The translations under genes were made by a program, and so were the position numbers. From UBA6921 sp031363085 (lineage in GTDB: Bacteria; Pseudomonadota; Gammaproteobacteria; SG8-11), in contig JANLTU010000080.1 of NCBI GenBank assembly GCA_031363085.1, positions 1-28,039 of the forward strand: DNA of 28,039 nt. Direction: 5' to 3'. Below are positions 22,354 through 28,039 of the stretch, piece by piece; position 1 is the first letter of the stretch; every line of letters starts with the position of its first letter. A model generated the notes under the pieces. That model ran no database searches, had not been told where the DNA came from, and saw only the letters and a program-made list of their open reading frames with translations.

Positions 22354-23946
22354 TCAACCCAAGCTACCGACCTGCGCCGGCCAAGAAATAACAAAGCGTG
22401 CGCCGCCCAGCGGCGAATCGGCCACGTCAATTTTCCCGCCGTGCCACTGTGCGATGCGCTGGGCGATGGCCAGCCCCAGGCCATAGCCGCCGGAATCGCG
22501 ATTGCGGCTGGTATCCAGGCGCGTGAACGGATCGAAAATGCGGGTGCGATCCGCTGCCGGGATGCCGGGGCCGTCGTCGTCGATGCTGATGTGGCAGGTA
22601 TCGCCATTTATGCCGGCGCTTATTTCGACGCGCTGCGTGGCGTAGCGTTGCGCGTTTTGCAGCAGATTGCCGAGCGCACGCGCCATCAGCTTGGGTTCGA
22701 AGCCGCTGCATGCATCGCCGGCGATGTGCGTCGTGTGCATCTGCAACGCGATGTTGCGTTCTCCGATCCAGAGGCGCTGTACCGTTTCGTTCAACCAGGG
22801 AGCCAGATCTTGATTTTCTAGTTTCAACTCTGGTGTGGCGCGCTCAAAACGCGCATACGTCAGTAGCTCGGCGATCAGTCCGTCGAGTTCGTCAATGTCG
22901 GTGTTCATGCCGTCGATATGGCGCCTGCGCGTCGCCGCATCCGGTGCATTTTGCAGCATTTCCATGCCGAAGCGCAGCCGCGCCAGCGGCGTGCGCAGTT
23001 CATGCGACACCGCGTTGGTCAATTCTTTGTGCGACGAGATCAGTTGCTGGATGCGGTCCGCCATTGCGTTGAAGGTATGCGCGAATTGTCCCAGCACCGC
23101 GCGCGGCGCGATGTGGGTGCGGGCGGCGAAATCGCCACGCCCGAACGCTTCGGCCGTGCTGCGCAATTGCGTCAGACCGCGCCACAACGGACGCACCCAG
23201 ATAAACACCGCGAGGGCAATGATGACCGCAAGAACGAATAGCATGATGAGACTGAATCGGGTTAAAAGGGTAGGTTCATCGAACGGGCCAATGCTCAACA
23301 CATTCTCGGTTGTGCCAATGCGGTGATGGTGGCGTTCTGCAGGTGTATTGAGGTCGGTGCTCAGCACACGTCCCGCGCGCAAGCGCTCATGCTGCTGCGG
23401 TGTAATTTGCATTTCGGTCAGCGGGGAGATGTTAACGGGAAAAGTGAATTGCGGATTGAGCTGTGCCAGTAGGCCGGGCCAGGCGTTCTGCGGTTGTTGC
23501 AGCAGCACCTGTTCGAGTAAATAAAATGTTCCCAAGGTCATGCGCTGATAGTGTTCCGATTGGGTTTCCGAGAGCACCACTTCCCACGCTTGGTCGCTGT
23601 CTTTCACGCGTCGGTAGATATGATCGGCACTGTCGATTTTTTCGTAGAGGGTTTCGCCGTTGCGCAAACGCTGCATGCGGCCGTGCGACAGTGCTAGCTC
23701 GTCAATACGGCGCAAGTCAATCGGGTATCCTGACGCGTTTTGCAGTACGCGTAATTGTTCCGGCCAGCGTTCCTGATTTTGCTCCAGCGACGCATCCAGC
23801 AGCGTCATGGTGCCTCTGGCTATTTCGGAGTAGTAATAGTCCAGCGGCCGTTGCAGAAACAGTTCCGTCAAGGTGATCTGGCCAATTGTAAAGATTGCGA
23901 TGGCGATGGCTATCAGCGCATACAGCGTGAAAAAGAGTTTTCCCAT
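22354..23946 (-). CDS. RstB-like sensor histidine kinase
   Basis: This 530-residue inner-membrane kinase has a first membrane helix at about 4-24, a long periplasmic region (about 25-230), a second helix at about 230-250, then HAMP (about 251-303). The phosphorylated histidine is H315 (NAVSHELRTPLARLRF). The ATPase domain has the N-box ALGNLLQNAQRYA (N431), DDDGPGIP and GYGLGLAIAQRI. Organisation and H-box are those of RstB. The periplasmic region is longer than in E. coli RstB, judged by total length. The gene starts 6 bases after the regulator's stop codon, so they are one operon. The signal it senses is not evident. Confidence 0.92.
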   Translation of the reverse strand: MGKLFFTLYALIAIAIAIFTIGQITLTELFLQRPLDYYYSEIARGTMTLLDASLEQNQERWPEQLRVLQNASGYPIDLRRIDELALSHGRMQRLRNGETLYEKIDSADHIYRRVKDSDQAWEVVLSETQSEHYQRMTLGTFYLLEQVLLQQPQNAWPGLLAQLNPQFTFPVNISPLTEMQITPQQHERLRAGRVLSTDLNTPAERHHHRIGTTENVLSIGPFDEPTLLTRFSLIMLFVLAVIIALAVFIWVRPLWRGLTQLRSTAEAFGRGDFAARTHIAPRAVLGQFAHTFNAMADRIQQLISSHKELTNAVSHELRTPLARLRFGMEMLQNAPDAATRRRHIDGMNTDIDELDGLIAELLTYARFERATPELKLENQDLAPWLNETVQRLWIGERNIALQMHTTHIAGDACSGFEPKLMARALGNLLQNAQRYATQRVEISAGINGDTCHISIDDDGPGIPAADRTRIFDPFTRLDTSRNRDSGGYGLGLAIAQRIAQWHGGKIDVADSPLGGARFVISWPAQVGSLG

Positions 23947-23952
23947 GATAAG

Positions 23953-24675
23953 TCAAGACCAGGCGTCGGCGACAAATAAATAGCCTTTGCCACGAATGGT
24001 TTTGATGCGGGCGGGCAGCCCCGGGTCATCGTGCAATTTTTTACGCAAGCGTGAAATGCGCAAATCCACCGAGCGGTCCACGCCGTCGTAGTCGATTTTT
24101 CGCAGAGCACTGAGGATCGCATCACGACCCAGCACTTCACCGGCATGACGTGCCAGCAACCAGAGGATTTCGAACTCGTTGCCGGTGAGTTCGATGGGGT
24201 GGCCGTTGAACACGACCTCGCGTGCCGATGCGCGAATCAGCAGATGACCAAAGGTCAAGTCATGCGCCTCCGCAGCAGCCTGTCGTGATGCACCGCGCCG
24301 CAATAGCGCGCGAATGCGTGCCAGCAACACGCGCGGTTGCACCGGTTTGGTTACGTAATCGTCGGCGCCAAGTTCCAGCCCCATCACGTGGTCGATGTCT
24401 TCACCGCGCGCGGTGAGAATCAGAATCGGGCCGCTGAAACGGCTGCGAACGGTGCGGCAAACTTCGAAACCGTCGCAGCCGGGCAGCATTAAATCCAATA
24501 CCACCAGCTCAGGTTGTTGGCTGAGGATGCGCGCAGCGGCGCGGTCGCCGCGTGCTTCGATGGCCACCGCAAAACCATGTTGCTCCAGGTATTCCCGCAC
24601 CAAGGCCGCCAGACGCGCGTCATCTTCCACCAGCAGGACGCGGCAAGGTTCAGCGGAAATCACAGTGGACGTCAT
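23953..24675 (-). CDS. RstA-like OmpR-family response regulator
   Basis: This 240-residue regulator has a receiver domain with the acidic pair E17-D18-D19, phosphoacceptor D61 (VVLDLMLPGCDGFEV), T88 and K110 (VTKPVQP). The winged-helix domain (about 140-238) contains LTGNEFEILWLLARHAGEVLGRDAI, DRSVDLRISRLRKKL and TIRGKGYLF. EARGDRAAARIL and the overall pattern are close to RstA. It heads the kinase operon. A TAATAT -10 sits about 30 bases before its start, and phased GATACA-type repeats lie upstream of that, so it probably regulates its own operon and the divergent exbB. Confidence 0.92.
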   Translation of the reverse strand: MTSTVISAEPCRVLLVEDDARLAALVREYLEQHGFAVAIEARGDRAAARILSQQPELVVLDLMLPGCDGFEVCRTVRSRFSGPILILTARGEDIDHVMGLELGADDYVTKPVQPRVLLARIRALLRRGASRQAAAEAHDLTFGHLLIRASAREVVFNGHPIELTGNEFEILWLLARHAGEVLGRDAILSALRKIDYDGVDRSVDLRISRLRKKLHDDPGLPARIKTIRGKGYLFVADAWS

Positions 24676-24705
24676 GAGTGCTGCTCGTCTTTGGAGTCCT
24701 GCTGG

Positions 24706-24711
24706 ATATTA
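24706..24711 (-). promoter_or_regulatory. Likely -10 element of the rstA-like operon
   Basis: On the minus strand this reads TAATAT, five of six bases of the sigma-70 consensus. The hexamer 17 bases further upstream (GGTTCC) is a poor -35, as expected for a promoter that needs an activator bound at the repeats beyond it. Confidence 0.45.
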
Positions 24712-24742
24712 GCCCAGTTCGCAATGCTGGAACCCGCGCATC

Positions 24743-24776
24743 GATACAAGGTTACGTTTGGATACATTTCGATACA
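24743..24776. promoter_or_regulatory. Phased direct repeats matching the RstA box
   Basis: GTTACG (24751), GATACA (24761) and GATACA (24771) follow each other at exact 10-base steps, with a further GATACA at 24743. The last two form TACATTTCGATACA (24763-24776), which fits the published E. coli RstA box TACATNTNGTTACA at 11 of its 12 defined positions. Ten-base direct repeats are the usual binding pattern of OmpR-family regulators. The site sits between the rstA-like gene and exbB. Confidence 0.7.
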
Positions 24777-24834
24777 GATCCCCGCGTCGTCTTTGTTTAG
24801 GCTAAATCGTCACCAAGTGAAAAGGAATATCGCT

Positions 24835-25470
24835 GTGTTTGAGATTTTAAAGTCGGGCGGATGGCTCATCGCACCGATCATGTTGTGCTCGGTGGCATCG
24901 GTCGCTATTGTCGTGGAACGCTTTTGGTCGCTGCAAAAAAATAAGATCATGCCCAGGCACTTGGTGGCGCAGATTTTGAAGTGGCAGAAAAATAACGAAC
25001 TGACGCTGGAAAATATCCGCACCTTGCGCACCGGTTCACCGCTGGGACGCATGCTGGCGGCGGGCCTGACGAGTCGCAGCCCGCCGCAGACTTCCATGAA
25101 ACAAAATATCGAAGACGCCGGTCGCCATGAAGTGCATGAGCTGGAACGTTACCTCAACAATCTGGGCACCATTGCCGCGATTACACCCTTGCTGGGGCTG
25201 CTCGGTTCCGTGCTCGGCTTGATGGACGTGTTTACCTCCATGACCAGCCAGGGGGTCGGCAATCCGCAAGCCTTGGGTGCGGGGATTTCGCAAATCATGA
25301 TCGCAACGGCGGCCGGCTTGGTGGTGGCGATACCAAGCTTGACTTTTTACCGCTACTTTCAGCGCCGGGTGGACGAGCTGGCGGTCGCGATGGAGCAACA
25401 AGCACTCACCCTGCTGGCGCTGATGCACGGCGAGCGCGAACTCACCTTGGCTGCCGATATCAGTAAATGA
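24835..25470 (+). CDS. exbB: ExbB/TolQ/MotA-family proton channel protein
   Basis: The 211-residue protein has the ExbB three-helix plan: a first membrane segment at about 9-27 (WLIAPIMLCSVASVAIVVE), a cytoplasmic stretch (about 30-105) with GSPLGRMLAAGL, then helices at about 112-134 (IAAITPLLGLLGSVLGLMDVF) and 150-173 (GISQIMIATAAGLVVAIPSLTFY). The conserved TPLLGLLGSVLG and ATAAGLVVAIP signatures are intact. With ExbD it would form a channel that powers TonB by the proton gradient. GTG 24835 is chosen because AGGAA lies 8 bases upstream and the family begins there. No exbD follows; the next gene overlaps by four bases and encodes a serine hydrolase. Confidence 0.9.
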   Translation: MFEILKSGGWLIAPIMLCSVASVAIVVERFWSLQKNKIMPRHLVAQILKWQKNNELTLENIRTLRTGSPLGRMLAAGLTSRSPPQTSMKQNIEDAGRHEVHELERYLNNLGTIAAITPLLGLLGSVLGLMDVFTSMTSQGVGNPQALGAGISQIMIATAAGLVVAIPSLTFYRYFQRRVDELAVAMEQQALTLLALMHGERELTLAADISK

Positions 25471-26615
25471 AGATATTTGTCATCATCTTCGTGGTGTTGA
25501 TCGTCGTCGCCGTGTTGGCGGTGCTTTATCTGAAGTACCGGCTGGATAACACCTCAGACAATAAGGACCTCAAAGCCACCCTTGATGCGGAAATTCAGAA
25601 ACTCACAGATAATAACGCTGCGTATGGCTTGGTCGTTGGTGTTTACAAGGACGGAAAATCGTTCATCAAGGGCTACGGAACGGTTAACAAAGCCAGCGCT
25701 ATTGTCCCAGACGCCGCAACGGTGTTTCAAATTGCCTCGGTAAGCAAGTTGTTTACCGCGTCATTGCTCCAGATTCTTTGCGACCAAGGCGTCCTTAAAA
25801 TGGATGCAACTTTAGGTGAGCTTATTGGAGGTTCCATTATTTTGTCGCCGGCTGCGCAGCAAGTCACCTTGAAGCAACTGGCCACACACACTTCTGGATT
25901 TCCACGAGTTCCAAAGTCGCTTGAGCGCAAAGCAATCCAGTTAGCAGGAAAAGAAAACCTGCTGCTGAATCCCTACAGCCACATCGAGCTGAAAGACATT
26001 CTCGACTATCTGGAAACCACCCAGGACAAACGCGCGCCCGGTCGCTTCGAGTATTCCAATTTTGGAATGGGCTTGCTTGGCCACGCGCTGGAAATCGTCA
26101 CCCAAAAGAATTTGGAATCGCTGGCGGAGGAGAACCTCTTCACGCCGCTTGCAATGAACAACACCGCAATCACCCTGAGCGCAGCGATGCAGGCGCATCT
26201 GGCTCAGGGCTATACCCGTCGTGGCGAACCTGCGCCGGTTTGGACATTCGGTGCGCTTGCCGGTGCTGGCGCGTTCAATTCCAATGCGGCAGACATGCTG
26301 AAATTCGTTCAAGCGAATATCGAAGCGGGCTCCGCTTTATCACTAACACTCGAGAAAATGCACGCGCCTCAATTTGGCGGCGACACTGGAATCGGCTGGT
26401 TACAACCGACCTTCATCGACAGATTCGTCGGCAATAAATCAGTGCTGTGGCACAACGGCCTGGTCGGCGGTTACGCGTCTTACGTGTCCATAGACACGCA
26501 CTGCAAGACGGGGGTTGTCATGCTTTCCAACCAAGCCGTTGACTTTACGATGTTGGGAAGCATACTGACACGTCAAGTTCGCGGTCAGTCATGGTCGTCT
26601 CAACACGGTTTCTAA
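25467..26615 (+). CDS. Membrane-anchored serine hydrolase, class C beta-lactamase/DD-peptidase-like
   Basis: This 382-residue protein has an N-terminal membrane anchor (about 3-21) and a periplasmic domain of the class C beta-lactamase/penicillin-binding-protein-like fold. The active-site S91-x-x-K94 (IASVSKLF), Y196-S-N198 (YSNFGMGLLG) and H329-N-G331 (WHNGLVGGYAS) motifs are all present, so it should be active. The substrate could be a peptidoglycan peptide, an ester or a beta-lactam; the family is too broad to say, and resistance should not be assumed. The ATG overlaps the exbB stop codon (ATGA). Base composition is more A+T-rich than in exbB, so the gene may be a later arrival now coupled to exbB. 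Confidence 0.88.
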   Translation: MKIFVIIFVVLIVVAVLAVLYLKYRLDNTSDNKDLKATLDAEIQKLTDNNAAYGLVVGVYKDGKSFIKGYGTVNKASAIVPDAATVFQIASVSKLFTASLLQILCDQGVLKMDATLGELIGGSIILSPAAQQVTLKQLATHTSGFPRVPKSLERKAIQLAGKENLLLNPYSHIELKDILDYLETTQDKRAPGRFEYSNFGMGLLGHALEIVTQKNLESLAEENLFTPLAMNNTAITLSAAMQAHLAQGYTRRGEPAPVWTFGALAGAGAFNSNAADMLKFVQANIEAGSALSLTLEKMHAPQFGGDTGIGWLQPTFIDRFVGNKSVLWHNGLVGGYASYVSIDTHCKTGVVMLSNQAVDFTMLGSILTRQVRGQSWSSQHGF

Positions 26616-26687
26616 CAGGGCGTTTGATAGGGACGTGCTAACGGTGAGGTATCAACCTTTAGTTTGCGATTAAGGAGAAGTTGTTGA

Positions 26688-27070
26688 ATGGAAATCATGA
26701 TTGCACTAGTTATTGTCCTTGGTGTTATAACGTCATTCTGAACCTCGGCCGGTTTGCAGCAGAGTCACTGTTTGCCGTAAGCAACCTGGAATACGTCAAC
26801 ACCCAATCAAAATATCAGGCCCTGTTGCTGGGCGTGGCCGTGCTGGTATTGTTTGCCACCAATGTTGCGAATGGAGTTAATTTCGCGGCATTCCTTGGTA
26901 TCTTCGTGAGTGCCCCGATGGCAGGCTTGTTGAGCGGGTCGTTGGCGAAGTCGGTCGTTGAGACCAACGGAATTTTCTGGGCGTGGTTTATCCATTCGGC
27001 CTTTGTTATGGCGGCCGCTAACAAATCACTCGGCCGGACTCGTGGTGCTGACGTGCCACTCGCCCGTTAG
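26688..27070 (+). pseudogene. Membrane-protein gene, probably frameshifted near its start
   Basis: AAGGAG at 26672-26677 precedes ATG 26688, which opens a hydrophobic frame (MEIMIALVIVLGVITSF) stopped at 26739-26741. A second frame, open from 26681 to 27070, carries more membrane-like sequence from about 26738 on (NLGRFAAESLFAV, LLLGVAVLVLFATNVANGV, FWAWFIHSAFVMAA). Its own N-terminal codons, before 26738, look non-coding. The simplest reading is one gene with a one-base deletion (or two-base insertion) near 26725-26741. The restored protein would have about 127 residues and three to four membrane segments. The ending recalls the last helices of CPBP-type intramembrane proteases, but the catalytic EExxxR is not visible. 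Function unknown. Confidence 0.5.
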
Positions 27071-27107
27071 TTCATGTGGTAAGTTTTAATCAAAATGGAA
27101 AAATACG

Positions 27108-27836
27108 ATGACTATCAAAGAAAAAACGCGCCCTCCAATTAAAACGACTGCAAGAATTGCCGGATTTCTGTATCTGCTTCAGATCCCACTCGGTGTCTTC
27201 GGTATTTTATATATTCCAAAAGCGCTGATGGTGCCCGGAGACGCGGCAGCAACAGCAAGCAATATTTTAGCTAACGAGTTTTTATTCCGCCTCAGTATTG
27301 TGAGCGCGATACTCGCCGCGTTAGTCACGGTAGTTACGGCTCTATTTTTATACAAAGTACTTAAGCCCGTTCACAAGAACTACGCGCGGCTTATGGTGAT
27401 ATGCACGTTGGTTGTTGCGCCGATCTCAATGCTCAATGAGCTTAATCATGTTGCGGTCTTATTATTACTAAAAGGTCGCGAATACTTGACAATATTTACC
27501 GCAAGTCAATTGCAAACGCTGGTGTCGGTATTTTTTGATTTGCATAACTATGGAATTCAAATCGTCGGAATATTTTTTGGCCTGTGGCTGTTACCCATGG
27601 GTTACTTGGTGTTCAAGTCGAACTACATTCCTAAAATTATTGGCGTGTTCTTAATGATTACATGCTTGGGCTATCTGATAGATTTTGTTAAATTCTTTCT
27701 CTTCCCCAGCGCCACTATAGTCATTAGCGAGTTTACTTTCCTGGGCGAAATTTTAATGGTTTTGTGGCTTTTGATCAAAGGTGTAAACGTTGAACAGTGG
27801 GAAAAACGTACTGTCGAATCTGCCAGGATTTTATAA
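27108..27836 (+). CDS. DUF4386 family membrane protein
   Basis: This 242-residue protein has six likely membrane segments. The N-terminal pattern TARIAGFLYLLQIPLGVFG, the internal LFLYKVLKPVHKNYARLMV, and the loop FFDLHNYGIQIVGIFFGLWLLPMGYLVFKS are typical of DUF4386 proteins. Function is unknown for the family. Codon use is A+T-rich, with many TTA, ATA and ATT codons, unlike the GC-rich core genes to the left, which suggests acquisition. The ribosome binding site is weak (GGAAAAA). It is the last gene seen in the window and lies 37 bases after the broken membrane gene, so it may share its transcript. Confidence 0.85.
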   Translation: MTIKEKTRPPIKTTARIAGFLYLLQIPLGVFGILYIPKALMVPGDAAATASNILANEFLFRLSIVSAILAALVTVVTALFLYKVLKPVHKNYARLMVICTLVVAPISMLNELNHVAVLLLLKGREYLTIFTASQLQTLVSVFFDLHNYGIQIVGIFFGLWLLPMGYLVFKSNYIPKIIGVFLMITCLGYLIDFVKFFLFPSATIVISEFTFLGEILMVLWLLIKGVNVEQWEKRTVESARIL

Positions 27837-27970
27837 AACGCCGTTACCCCAAAAGTTACCCCTACCTATTGAACCAGTTACGGCGTAACGCGCATGCAAG
27901 CACCGCGTATTGACAGTTAGGAAGCGGCGGAAAAAATGCTGGTTGCTGAAGCCCGACGACGAAATCGTAG

Positions 27971-27996
27971 GTCGGGTTAGCGCAGAGTAACCCGAC
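27971..27996. repeat. GTCGGGTTA palindrome near the right edge
   Basis: GTCGGGTTA (27971-27979) and TAACCCGAC (27988-27996) form a perfect 9-bp stem around GCGCAGAG, preceded by GTAG. This form of intergenic repeat is widespread in proteobacteria. The remainder of 27837-28039 holds no gene I can support. Confidence 0.6.
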
Positions 27997-28039
27997 AAAC
28001 CATGGCCGAAGATGAGTATGACAACACCTGATCCTAGCA

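Noticed and set aside
22209..22607. N-terminal extension of the TonB-like gene
   Set aside because: The extension overlaps the kinase gene out of frame; GGAG and the membrane anchor support the start at 22208.
25467..26615. Antibiotic-resistance beta-lactamase
   Set aside because: The SxxK, YSN and HNG motifs define a broad family that includes esterases and peptidases; nothing in the sequence shows beta-lactam hydrolysis.

Overview
The window reads as chromosomal DNA of a proteobacterium, most likely gamma- or betaproteobacterial. The clues are a PhoP/PhoQ-type and an RstA/RstB-type two-component pair, ilvIH order, a DUF3579 protein, a DUF4124 protein, FliK with a small FlhB C-terminal homologue, a Pcm/GltX neighbourhood and REP-like palindromes. 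Most genes are GC-rich. The right end (from about 25.5 kb) is visibly richer in A+T and looks like accessory DNA. No tRNA, rRNA, CRISPR array, phage gene or transposase gene was recognised.

Layout. 1-1357: a gene-poor stretch with one small secreted-protein gene, a second small secreted-protein gene apparently broken by a 13-bp tandem duplication, and two perfect hairpins. 1358-3361: a PhoPQ-like regulator/kinase pair with abutting genes. 3362-3776: a cluster of palindromic repeats. 3777-8573: a CheB-CheR-coiled coil-PAS-PAS fusion followed by a PAS-histidine kinase-receiver hybrid. 8645-9212 (minus): a HigB/HigA-type toxin-antitoxin pair between repeat-like sequences. 9449-10950 (minus): fliK and an FlhB-C homologue, with no other flagellar genes. 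11054-12013: a GYF-like/TM/pentapeptide-repeat protein. 12006-13350 (minus): the AMMECR1-like and Memo-like members of the AmmeMemoRadiSam set, without the radical SAM member. 13528-14318 (minus): DUF4124 and DUF3579 proteins. 14613-16837: ilvI-ilvH behind a leader that contains an intrinsic-terminator-like hairpin. 16844-18472 (minus): a TPR-methyltransferase fusion. 18514-20069: a secreted protein of unknown function coupled to pcm. 20128-21549: gltX. 21546-24675 (minus): an RstAB-like two-component pair followed by a TonB-like anchored protein. 24835-26615: exbB overlapping a serine hydrolase gene where exbD would be expected. 26688-27836: a broken membrane-protein gene and a DUF4386 membrane protein, then a terminal palindrome.

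The most interesting unit is 21.5-26.6 kb. It holds an RstAB-like pair, a protein with a TonB-type N-terminal anchor but no TonB C-terminal domain, and an ExbB homologue with no ExbD. Between rstA and exbB lie 10-bp-phased direct repeats, one of which closely matches the known RstA box. This suggests a locally regulated, non-canonical energised envelope system, or the decayed remains of a TonB system invaded by accessory genes. The second most interesting unit is the large CheB/CheR-PAS sensor with its partner kinase. Everything here is read by eye; no database or structure search was run.
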